Shown one piece after another: positions 4,329-10,777 of a stretch of DNA of 10,777 nt (position 1 is the first letter of the stretch; each line of letters opens with the position of its first letter). The notes beneath the pieces are model-generated. The model worked only from the letters and a program-made list of their open reading frames with translations. It was not told where the DNA came from and ran no database searches. The stretch comes from Candidatus Margulisiibacteriota bacterium (GTDB lineage: Bacteria; Margulisbacteria; Termititenacia; Termititenacales; Termititenacaceae): positions 1 through 10,777 of the forward strand of contig JAITIE010000093.1 in NCBI GenBank assembly GCA_031279615.1, read 5' to 3'. The position numbers were made by a program, and so were the translations under genes.

Positions 4329-6188
4329 ATGTTAGAGCGTTATTCTGACCCGCGCGATTTGAAAAAATATTCGCTGCAGGAGTTAAAACAACTGGCCGAG
4401 GATATCCGGCGGAAAATCCTGCAAATCGTTTCCGTCAACGGCGGGCATCCCGCGTCCAGTCTGGGCGCGGTGGAGTTAACGCTCGCTCTGCACGCCGCGC
4501 TGGACACCCCGCAGGACAAGCTCATTTGGGACGTCGGCCATCAGGCTTACGCGCATAAAATCTTGACCGGACGTCTGGCTAAAATAGACACTTTGCGGCG
4601 GCACAACGGCATTTCCGGTTTTCCGAAACGCGAGGAATCCATTTACGACACGCTGACGGTCGGCCACGCTTCGACTTCGGTATCCGCGGCTGTCGGCATT
4701 GCCAGAGCGCGCGATATTCAAAAAGAAAATTTTGCCGTGGTGTCGGTGGTTGGCGACGGGTCATTTTCCGGCGGTTTGATTTTTGAAGCGCTGAATAACG
4801 CGCAAGGACTGCGGAATTTTGTGATCGTTTTAAACGACAACGGCATGTCCATCGGCAAGCCGGTCGGCACGCTGGCTAAAATGATCACCAAACTGCGGCT
4901 GTCCAATATTTACCGCGGCTTAAAAAAACACACCGAGTTTATGCTGGGGCTTTTGCCGGCGATTGGCCGGCCGTTGCGTCTGGCCGTGGATAAGCTGATC
5001 AACCGCACCGGCGGCATTATTATCCGCGAGCTGGCCAAGCGGCAAAAAGCCGGTTTTTTTCAGGATCTGGGCTTTACTTATTTTGGCCCGCTGGACGGGC
5101 ACAATATCTCACTGCTGACCGTCGCTTTGAAGTACGCCAAAGATTTTGACCGGCCGGTGCTGCTGCATGTGCTGACCAAGAAAGGCAAAGGCTACGCGCC
5201 GGCGGAAAAAGAGCCGTCGCGTTTTCACGGCGTGTCCGGTTTTGTTTTGGAAACGGGGGATTTGGGGCGGGCGGAGCGTTCTTACACGAAAGTTTTTGGC
5301 GAGGAATTATTAAAACAGGCCGCCGCGGATCAAAAAATCTGCGCGGTCACGGCGGCTATGACGGACGGCGCCGGTTTGAGCGCTTTTGCGGAAAAATATC
5401 CTGAGCGGTTTTTTGACGTGGGCATTGCCGAGGAGCACGCCGTGACTTTTGCCGCCGGGCTGGCCGCGGACGGACTGAAACCGGTCGTGGCTATTTACTC
5501 CACATTTTTGCAGCGCGCCTATGATCAGATCATTCACGACGCGGCTTTGCAAAAATTGCCGTTGTTTTTAGCGGTCGACCGCGCCGGTCTGGTCGGGCCG
5601 GACGGACCGACGCATCACGGCGTTTTTGATCTGGCTTTTTTGCGTACCGTGCCGGGTTTGGTCCTGGCCGCGCCCAAAGACGCCAATGAACTGAAAGATT
5701 TAATCAAGCTGGGTTTGTCCTGTAATAAATTGTTCGCGCTGCGCTATCCGCGCGGCAAGGCGTTGTTTGGGGACGCGGAGCGGGACGCGCGGAACGTGGA
5801 ATTGGGCAAAGGTGAAATTGTTTACGGCCGGCCGGATGCGGAAATAACGGTTTGGGCAATCGGTTCTATGGTCGCTCCGTCCGTCAAGGCCGCTAAGCAG
5901 ACCGGCAAAAGTATTTGCGTGGTCAACGCGCGTTTTGCCGCGCCGCTGGACAAAGAGTTGCTGCGGGAGACGGTTAAAAAGGCTAAAAAATTATTTACGG
6001 TGGAAGAAAATTCGATACGCGGCGGTTTCGGCGCGGCGGTGGCGGAAGCCCTGACCGAGTTAAAAATTTCTCTGCCGCAAATTATTTGCGGCGTGCCGGA
6101 TAATTTTGTCGGACAAGGCTCTATTGAGGAACTTTATCAAGACTGCGGCCTCGGCGCCGAGGATTTGGCCAGGCTTTTCGATGCTTAA
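4329..6188 (+). CDS. dxs: 1-deoxy-D-xylulose-5-phosphate synthase
   Basis: This 619-residue thiamine diphosphate enzyme condenses pyruvate with glyceraldehyde 3-phosphate to 1-deoxy-D-xylulose 5-phosphate. That is the first step of the MEP isoprenoid pathway and also feeds thiamine and pyridoxal synthesis. What is seen, in order: NGGHPASSLGAVELT (37-51), WDVGHQAYAHKILTGR (67-82), GFPKREESIYDTLTVGHASTS, the thiamine diphosphate motif GDGSFSGG to LNDNGMS (142 to about 174), FGPLDGHN, the transketolase-like acid GIAEEHAVTFAAG with the catalytic Glu near 369, AVDRAGLVGPDGPTHHG (416-431) and a C-terminal VGQGSIEEL. The length equals E. coli Dxs (620). The usual FGAGHSSTS is LTVGHASTS here, a mild variant. 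The start has no ribosome-binding site. The last eight bases overlap folC. It sits with ispA, so entry and elongation steps of the isoprenoid route are linked. Confidence 0.95.
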   Translation: MLERYSDPRDLKKYSLQELKQLAEDIRRKILQIVSVNGGHPASSLGAVELTLALHAALDTPQDKLIWDVGHQAYAHKILTGRLAKIDTLRRHNGISGFPKREESIYDTLTVGHASTSVSAAVGIARARDIQKENFAVVSVVGDGSFSGGLIFEALNNAQGLRNFVIVLNDNGMSIGKPVGTLAKMITKLRLSNIYRGLKKHTEFMLGLLPAIGRPLRLAVDKLINRTGGIIIRELAKRQKAGFFQDLGFTYFGPLDGHNISLLTVALKYAKDFDRPVLLHVLTKKGKGYAPAEKEPSRFHGVSGFVLETGDLGRAERSYTKVFGEELLKQAAADQKICAVTAAMTDGAGLSAFAEKYPERFFDVGIAEEHAVTFAAGLAADGLKPVVAIYSTFLQRAYDQIIHDAALQKLPLFLAVDRAGLVGPDGPTHHGVFDLAFLRTVPGLVLAAPKDANELKDLIKLGLSCNKLFALRYPRGKALFGDAERDARNVELGKGEIVYGRPDAEITVWAIGSMVAPSVKAAKQTGKSICVVNARFAAPLDKELLRETVKKAKKLFTVEENSIRGGFGAAVAEALTELKISLPQIICGVPDNFVGQGSIEELYQDCGLGAEDLARLFDA

Positions 6189-7359
6189 ATATTTTTGGGC
6201 TGTCCGGAAACTGGAGCGCTATGCGCGTTTGGCCGGCGTCAAACCCGGGCTGGCGCGGATCACGAAATTATTGGACTTGCTGGGCAGACCACAGCGCAAT
6301 ATCAAGGCTGTGCATATCGCTGGCACGAACGGCAAAGGCTCCACGGCGTTGCTGGCCGCCAATGCCCTGCGTGAGTGCGGTTACAAAGCGGGAACCTACC
6401 TTTCGCCGCATTTGGTCGAGTATACAGAACGCTTTTTAATTAACGGACAGGAAATTTCCCGCCGTGATTTTGCCAGGATATTTTGGCGGGTCGCTCAAGC
6501 GGCGCGCCGGGTCAAAGGCATTACGGAATTTGAGATTTTAACGGCGATGGCTTTTGTTTTTTTTCAGGAGCAAAAAGTTGATCTGGCAGTTTTGGAAACC
6601 GGCTTAGGCGGCAAATATGACGCGACCAATGTCTGCCGGTCGATTTTGACGATTATCACGCCGGTCGATTACGACCATGAAGCTGTGCTGGGAACGAGCC
6701 TGAAAAAAATCGCCGCGGAAAAAGCCGGCATTATTAAAAAAGGTGTGCCGCTGGCCACTGTCCGGCAAAAACCGGAAGTCATGGCGGTAATAAAAAAACG
6801 CGCGGCTCAATGCGGCTGCCAGGTAAAGACATTGCAAGCGGCGTCTTTATCCAGCGCAGACAATAAACAACTTGTTCTGACGGCTTTGCGTTTTTTGAAA
6901 TTACCGCCGGAGTTAATCAAGCAGGGCCTGCAAAAAACTATCTTTCCCGGACGCCAGCAAAAATGGCTGAACGCTCCGCCATTTTATCTCGATGTGGCGC
7001 ACAATCCGCAGGCCTTTGCCAGTTTACTGCGGACTGTCCGGCCAAAAATTTTGGTTTTTGGTCTGATGCGCCGCAAGAATTTGAAAAAAATTTTAGCGGT
7101 TTTGCAGGCGCGAATCGTTTTATTGATTGCCGTTACTTTACCCTCGTCACGCCGTGAAGAAGCTTTCACGGCCGCCGAGTTAGCCGCGGCCGCGCGCGCC
7201 TGCGGTATTCCAGCGGTGATTAGCCCCGACGTTCCGTCCGCCTGCCGTCTGGCCGCGCGCGAGGCCTTGCGGCGGCGGGTTACCGCCGCGGCCGCCGGCT
7301 CCTTTCATCTGGTGGGCGCGATTTTTAAGAGATACAAACTGCCGCGCGCTATTTGCTGA
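6181..7359 (+). CDS. folC: folylpolyglutamate/dihydrofolate synthase, shortened
   Basis: This 392-residue Mur-ligase-like enzyme joins glutamate to dihydropteroate or folates using ATP, making and retaining cytoplasmic folate. What is seen: LLGRPQ, the P-loop AGTNGKGST (47-55), the folate-contacting TYLSPHLVEYTERFLINGQEIS, FEILTAMAF, LETGLGGKYDATN (138-150), ITPVDYDH, KIAAEKAGIIKKGVPL, FPGRQQKW (255-262), LDVAHNPQAF and the C-terminal GSFHLVGAIF. It is shorter than E. coli FolC (422). The gap falls between residues 210 and 230, where the usual L-P-L-x-G-x-x-Q-x-x-N strand and loop are replaced by a short SLSSADNKQ. The ATG overlaps the end of dxs by eight bases and has only a weak AGG upstream, so translational coupling is likely. 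Its 3' end overlaps the convergent lipoprotein gene by 11 bases. Some folC homologues act only on one of the two substrates, and this cannot be decided here. Confidence 0.9.
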   Translation: MLKYFWAVRKLERYARLAGVKPGLARITKLLDLLGRPQRNIKAVHIAGTNGKGSTALLAANALRECGYKAGTYLSPHLVEYTERFLINGQEISRRDFARIFWRVAQAARRVKGITEFEILTAMAFVFFQEQKVDLAVLETGLGGKYDATNVCRSILTIITPVDYDHEAVLGTSLKKIAAEKAGIIKKGVPLATVRQKPEVMAVIKKRAAQCGCQVKTLQAASLSSADNKQLVLTALRFLKLPPELIKQGLQKTIFPGRQQKWLNAPPFYLDVAHNPQAFASLLRTVRPKILVFGLMRRKNLKKILAVLQARIVLLIAVTLPSSRREEAFTAAELAAAARACGIPAVISPDVPSACRLAAREALRRRVTAAAAGSFHLVGAIFKRYKLPRAIC

Positions 7360-7924
7360 GGATCTGTCCGGTTTCCGCGTCGAGCACCACGGCGTGTTTT
7401 TTGTTGCTGCCGTGAAAAACCACCTGCCATTTTGACGTTTTTTGCCGCGTGTCGTGAGGCGGCCCGATCAGCGAGATTACCCGGGTGGTGGCGCCGGATT
7501 CCGCGATAAAAGCGCGGGCGGCTTCCGTGGCTTTGTACAGCGCGGTCGGCGTGTCGATTTTTAGATTGACCACCGGATTGAGCGGCGGGAGCACAGTTTC
7601 TTTTTGCGCGATGTAGCCGGAGTCGTAAGTGTAGATGATTGATTTGCCGGAGCCCGGCGCATAAAAAAGATAGGCCCATTTATTGCTGTTGCCGCCGCCG
7701 TCGATTTCGACTTCGGAGATAGCGAAAAGATAGGCGTCACGCCGCCAGGCTTTGGCGCGCTGGTCTATGTCCGGCAAATATTGCAGCGCGGACACGCCGT
7801 AGTTAAATTCTGTCACTTCACCGAAACGCAAAGCCCCGCGAATAGCGGTCAAGGCCTTGCAGCCGCTCAAAAACAGTACACAGCTTAAAACGAGCGCCGC
7901 GCCCCAAATTGATTTTTTCAGCAT
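7349..7924 (-). CDS. putative lipoprotein with tandem PepSY-like halves
   Basis: This encodes a 191-residue predicted lipoprotein of unknown function. What is seen: a signal peptide with a KK start, a hydrophobic core (about 6-20) and the lipobox LSGC, with Cys22 as the acylation site. The mature part looks like two related halves. Each has an Ala-rich helix, then a K-W-x-Y/V-F strand pair and a hairpin with GSxK: NKWAYLFYAPGSGKS (81-95) and SKWQVVFHGSNKKH (165-178). The ending VVLDAETGQILSK is PepSY-like. PepSY-type domains are often thought to modulate proteases, but no target is visible. The gene lies 34 bases downstream of ileS on the same strand and could be read from it or from its own start: TAACAT six bases and TATAGT eleven bases before the ATG are -10 candidates. 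There is no Shine-Dalgarno sequence. Export and lipidation are likely. The domain call is tentative. Confidence 0.7.
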   Translation of the reverse strand: MLKKSIWGAALVLSCVLFLSGCKALTAIRGALRFGEVTEFNYGVSALQYLPDIDQRAKAWRRDAYLFAISEVEIDGGGNSNKWAYLFYAPGSGKSIIYTYDSGYIAQKETVLPPLNPVVNLKIDTPTALYKATEAARAFIAESGATTRVISLIGPPHDTRQKTSKWQVVFHGSNKKHAVVLDAETGQILSK

Positions 7925-7930
7925 GAAATA

Positions 7931-7941
7931 ATGTTACTATA
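7931..7941 (-). promoter_or_regulatory. possible -10 elements of the lipoprotein gene
   Basis: On the minus strand, TATAGT (complement of 7936-7941) ends 11 bases before the ATG and TAACAT (complement of 7931-7936) ends six bases before it. Either could be a -10; the second matches the six-base spacing of other starts here. No -35 is apparent, so cotranscription with ileS remains equally likely. Confidence 0.25.
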
Positions 7942-7958
7942 TTTTGCGCGGCTTGTAA

Positions 7959-10727
7959 TTACCTCGCGGCGTCCACCACCGCGGCACAGCGCGGACAAAT
8001 TTGTTCGGCGTTCAGATTTTCAAAAAACCGCCAGCAGCGCTCGCATTTTTCACCGGCGGCTTTGCGAACTTCCGCTTTCAATTCACCGGTTTCGATAGTC
8101 ACTTTGGAAACTATCAAAAAATTTTCCAGCTCCACGGCTGTAATATCTTTGACCAAATCGGCCGGCGCGCTCAGAACCACCGCCGCTTCAGTTGACGAGG
8201 TTATAATTTTTTCCGCGCGCTTGGCCTCAAGGGCTTTGTATACTTCGTTTTTGATTTTTAAAACGCGCTCGTATTTTTCTTCCAGAGTTTTATTGATGAG
8301 TTCCGGCTGGACCTGCGGCAGATCAGTCAGGGCCGCGAATTCCGCCTTTTCCTCCGGCACGACTTGCTTAATGTATTTGTAAATGTCCTCGCAAGTGTAG
8401 GCCAAAATCGGTGTTAATAGTTTGACCAGCGTGACCAAAATTATTTTCAACGCTTCCTGACAGCTGCGGCGCTCCGGCGCGTCCGGCGCGCTGCAGTAAA
8501 GATTGTCTTTTTGCAGATCGAGGTACACAGCCGACAGATCGTTGGCGCAAAACTCATGCGCGCGGTGGCAGATCCGGTGAAAATCAAAATTTTGATAAGC
8601 GGTGTTGATCTCGCCGACCAGGCCCTGCAGCCGCGAGATTATCCATTGGTCGACCGGCAGCAGCGCGGCGCCGGGTTGATAGTCGTATAAATTGGACAAT
8701 AAAAACCGCCAGGTGTTGCGGATCTTGCTGTAATATTCCTGCACTTGTTTCAGGATCGAATCCGAAACCGCCAGATCGTTTTTGAAATCCACCGACGCCG
8801 TCCAAAACCGCACGACATCCGCGCCAAAAGTATTGATGGTTTTTTGAATGTCGATGGTGTTGCCCAGCGATTTGGATAATTTGCGGCCTTTATCATCGAC
8901 GGTGAAGCCGTGGGTCAGCACGGCCTTGTACGGCGGCTCGCCGGCGCAGCCGATCGCCAGTAGCAGCGAAGAATGAAACCAGCCGCGGTGCTGGTCAGAG
9001 CCTTCGAGATACAGGTCCGCCGGCCAGCGCAGCTCCGGCCGCTGGCGCAGTACCGCCGCCTGCGAGGCGCCGGACTCGAACCAAACGTCGAGGATGTCCG
9101 TTTCCTGGCAGAATTTTTGGCCGCCGCACTGACAGCGCAGTCCGTCCGGCAAAATCTCCGCCGCGTTTTTAGTAAACCAGACATTCGAGCCGTCTTTTTG
9201 CACCCGCTGAATCACCGCGTCAAAAAATTCCGGCGCAAACTGCGCCGCGCCGCAATCCGCGCAGTAAAAAATCGGGAGCGGTATGCCCCAGGAGCGCTGG
9301 CGGGAAATGCACCAGTCCGGCCGCTTCTCGATCATGGTGTAAATGCGGTTTTGTCCCCAATCCGGCAGCCACTGGACTTTGTTTTTGATCGCGGCGAGAG
9401 CCTGAGCGCGGATCGCGCCGTGTTTGCCGGTTTTGTCCATAGCCACAAACCACTGCGGTGTGGCGCGGAAAATGACCGGATTTTTGCAACGCCAGCAATG
9501 CGGATAAGAATGTGTGATATTTTTTACCTTGAGCAATGTGCCGAGTTCACGCAGATGCTCGATGATTTTAGCGTTGGCCTCGGTTACTTTCAGCCCCGCA
9601 AATTGTCCGGCCTCTCGGGTCAAAACGCCTTTTTCATCGACCGGCATCAAGACTGGCAAACCGTATTTCAGACCGATGGCGTGGTCTTCCTGTCCGTGTC
9701 CGGGCGCGATATGCACACAGCCGGTGCCGTCCTCGGCCGTGACGTAATCCGCGCAGACCAGCGGCGCTTCGCGGTCTAGATACGGGTGTTTGCTGACCGA
9801 GCCAGTCAGCTCTTTGCCGGTCAGCGTGGCGATGATTTTGTATTCCAGCCCCAGCTCTTGAAAAACTCTGGCGGCCAGCGGCTCGCCCACCACATAGCGG
9901 TCACTGAGCGGAGTCGAAGTGACCGTAGAAGCGCCTGACGAAACCGCCGCGCAGACCACGTAATTCATTTCCGGATTGACCGCCACGGCGACATTGGCCG
10001 GCAGGGTCCACGGCGTGGTTGTCCAGACTATCAAGCTGGCGTCTTTTATTTTCTCGTCCGAGACTTTGAGCAACGGGAATTTCATGTAAATAGACGGCGA
10101 TTTGTGGTCGGCGTACTCGATCTCCGCCTCGGCCAGCGCGGTCTGACATTCAGGACACCAGTGTATCGGTTTATTGCCTTTGTAAATGTAACCGTTGACA
10201 GCCAGCTCTTTGAAGGCGCGCAAAACCTCGGCCTCGTATTCCGGCTGCAGGGTCAGATAAGGATTTGCCCAGTCGGCCAGCACGCCCAGCCGCTGAAACT
10301 GCCCGCGCTGTTTTTCCACGTAACCCAGCGCGTACTCCTGACAGCCCGCGCGAAACTCCGCTTTGGCAGGGAGCGGATGCTTGGCTTTTTTCAAATCTTT
10401 CAATAATTGAGTTTCGATCGGCAGGCCGTGGCAGTCCCAGCCCGGGATGTACGGCGCGGCGCGGCCAGTCATGGCCATATAGCGATTGACAATGTCTTTG
10501 AGCGTTTTATTCAGCGCGTGCCCTAGATGAATATCGCCGTTGGGATAAGGCGGCCCGTCGTGCAGGACATATTTTTCCCGCGTATTTTTTTTTAATAACT
10601 TGGCGTAAAGATTTTGTTCGGTCATTTCCCGCAAAATTTCTGGCTCGCGCGTGGCCAAACCGGCGCGGATCGGAAAATCAGTTTTGGGCAGATTCAGCGT
10701 ATTTTTGAATTTTTTCGCTTCGGGCAT
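7959..10727 (-). CDS. ileS: isoleucyl-tRNA synthetase
   Basis: This 922-residue class I synthetase attaches isoleucine to tRNA-Ile and edits mischarged valine. What is seen: GPPYPNGDIHLGHAL (58-72, HIGH motif as HLGH), GWDCHGLPIE (97-106), the CP1 editing domain with WTTTPWTLPAN (235-245) and APGHGQEDHAIGLKYGLP (341-358), Cys pairs WCPEC, HCWRC, YCADC and RCQCGG, IEKRPDWCISRQRSWGIPLP, LYLEGSDQHRGWFHSS, the KMSKS loop as KLSKS (616-620), an anticodon-binding helical domain and a C-terminal zinc finger CERC-CPRC (895-914). This is the bacterial zinc-tailed type. The start chosen is the ATG (MPEAKKFKN) six bases after an extended -10. A TTG nine codons upstream would add residues MCLVCLNTA and lies before that promoter. 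About 14 residues near 262-275 of CP1 look inserted and coincide with a palindromic DNA repeat. An A9 run near codons 46-48 is a possible slippage site. Confidence 0.96.
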   Translation of the reverse strand: MPEAKKFKNTLNLPKTDFPIRAGLATREPEILREMTEQNLYAKLLKKNTREKYVLHDGPPYPNGDIHLGHALNKTLKDIVNRYMAMTGRAAPYIPGWDCHGLPIETQLLKDLKKAKHPLPAKAEFRAGCQEYALGYVEKQRGQFQRLGVLADWANPYLTLQPEYEAEVLRAFKELAVNGYIYKGNKPIHWCPECQTALAEAEIEYADHKSPSIYMKFPLLKVSDEKIKDASLIVWTTTPWTLPANVAVAVNPEMNYVVCAAVSSGASTVTSTPLSDRYVVGEPLAARVFQELGLEYKIIATLTGKELTGSVSKHPYLDREAPLVCADYVTAEDGTGCVHIAPGHGQEDHAIGLKYGLPVLMPVDEKGVLTREAGQFAGLKVTEANAKIIEHLRELGTLLKVKNITHSYPHCWRCKNPVIFRATPQWFVAMDKTGKHGAIRAQALAAIKNKVQWLPDWGQNRIYTMIEKRPDWCISRQRSWGIPLPIFYCADCGAAQFAPEFFDAVIQRVQKDGSNVWFTKNAAEILPDGLRCQCGGQKFCQETDILDVWFESGASQAAVLRQRPELRWPADLYLEGSDQHRGWFHSSLLLAIGCAGEPPYKAVLTHGFTVDDKGRKLSKSLGNTIDIQKTINTFGADVVRFWTASVDFKNDLAVSDSILKQVQEYYSKIRNTWRFLLSNLYDYQPGAALLPVDQWIISRLQGLVGEINTAYQNFDFHRICHRAHEFCANDLSAVYLDLQKDNLYCSAPDAPERRSCQEALKIILVTLVKLLTPILAYTCEDIYKYIKQVVPEEKAEFAALTDLPQVQPELINKTLEEKYERVLKIKNEVYKALEAKRAEKIITSSTEAAVVLSAPADLVKDITAVELENFLIVSKVTIETGELKAEVRKAAGEKCERCWRFFENLNAEQICPRCAAVVDAAR
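9898..9925. repeat. palindromic repeat inside ileS
   Basis: CGGTCACT (9898-9905) and AGTGACCG (9918-9925) form a perfect eight-base inverted repeat around a 12-base centre, GAGCGGAGTCGA. From memory, CACTTCGACnnnGCTCAGTG-type palindromes recur as dispersed repeats in many bacterial genomes, and this matches that pattern. It lies in frame in the CP1 domain and encodes TVTSTPLSDR, low-complexity residues absent from the matching part of E. coli IleS. No second copy was noticed in this window. Confidence 0.6.
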
Positions 10728-10733
10728 GGCCGT

Positions 10734-10742
10734 ATTTAAACA
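10734..10742 (-). promoter_or_regulatory. extended -10 promoter of ileS (leaderless)
   Basis: On the minus strand TGTTTAAAT (TGn plus TTAAAT) is followed by ACGGCC and the ileS ATG, the same six-base spacing as xseA and xseB. The predicted transcription start is the A of the ATG. That would leave no 5' leader and so no room for a T-box riboswitch, which controls ileS in many Gram-positive bacteria. Confidence 0.5.
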
Positions 10743-10777
10743 TACTAAACACAAAATATCGATACATGATAGCCTAA

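Noticed and set aside
8202..8207. TATAAT on the plus strand within ileS
   Set aside because: It is inside a coding region, no start codon or gene follows on that strand, and the TTGACG before it is far too close to act as a -35.
8973..9779. Long open frame on the plus strand opposite ileS (268 codons)
   Set aside because: It lies wholly antisense to a clear ileS, has arginine-rich low-information sequence with no recognisable domain and no promoter or ribosome-binding site of its own. It is a shadow of codon bias in the real gene.
10728..10754. Upstream TTG as the ileS start (adding MCLVCLNTA)
   Set aside because: The added residues do not fit the family start, and the extended -10 lies inside them, so transcripts from it would not include that codon.
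10728..10777. T-box riboswitch upstream of ileS
   Set aside because: Only 50 bases are visible, none resembles a T-box or terminator stem, and the extended -10 next to the ATG leaves no leader.
1..10777. A novel multi-gene defence or mobile system
   Set aside because: Apart from the two toxin-antitoxin loci, all genes are housekeeping or single small hypotheticals. No integrase, transposase, nuclease-effector set, CRISPR array, tRNA or attachment-site repeats were found.

Overview
The window is densely packed bacterial chromosome with very little intergenic DNA. It holds ten genes complete or nearly complete in the window, plus one gene cut by the left edge. Base composition is moderate to slightly GC-rich. 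The gene order xseA, xseB, ispA, a divergent PAP2 gene, dxs resembles the xseA-xseB-ispA-dxs clusters of Firmicutes and several deep-branching phyla. A lipoprotein signal peptide shows a bacterial envelope. I cannot name the phylum. An uncultivated lineage such as Margulisbacteria or Elusimicrobia is only a guess.

Layout, left to right. Positions 2-280 (+) hold the 3' part of a BrnA-like antitoxin. Positions 277-990 (-) hold a class I SAM methyltransferase, convergent with the antitoxin and divergent from xseA. The plus strand from 1021 to 7359 carries xseA (exonuclease VII large subunit), a BrnT-type toxin with a ribbon-helix-helix antitoxin, xseB (exonuclease VII small subunit), ispA (prenyl diphosphate synthase, TTG start), a divergent PAP2 membrane protein (DUF212/YuiD-like), dxs (first enzyme of the MEP pathway) and folC (folate synthesis). 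The minus strand from 10727 to 7349 carries ileS followed by a small lipoprotein, which converges with folC.

The two subunits of exonuclease VII are split by the AT-richer toxin-antitoxin module, which looks inserted. IspA, the PAP2 protein and Dxs form an isoprenoid block: Dxs starts the MEP route, IspA condenses C5 units, and the PAP2 protein may act on a prenyl or undecaprenyl diphosphate. That last role is inferred from context.

The most unusual pattern concerns gene starts. The apparent lead genes (methyltransferase, xseA, toxin, xseB, dxs, ileS and perhaps the lipoprotein) have no Shine-Dalgarno sequence. Each has a -10-like hexamer ending only 6 or 7 bases before its start codon, which places the predicted transcription start on the start codon. 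Genes inside operons (antitoxin, ispA, PAP2) have clear Shine-Dalgarno sequences. This suggests widespread leaderless transcription. Other notable items are two palindromes flanking the toxin-antitoxin module, each placed within a promoter, and a palindromic repeat inserted in frame in the editing domain of IleS. I saw no tRNA, rRNA, CRISPR array, insertion sequence or convincing intrinsic terminator, and no stretch over 300 bases lacks a gene.
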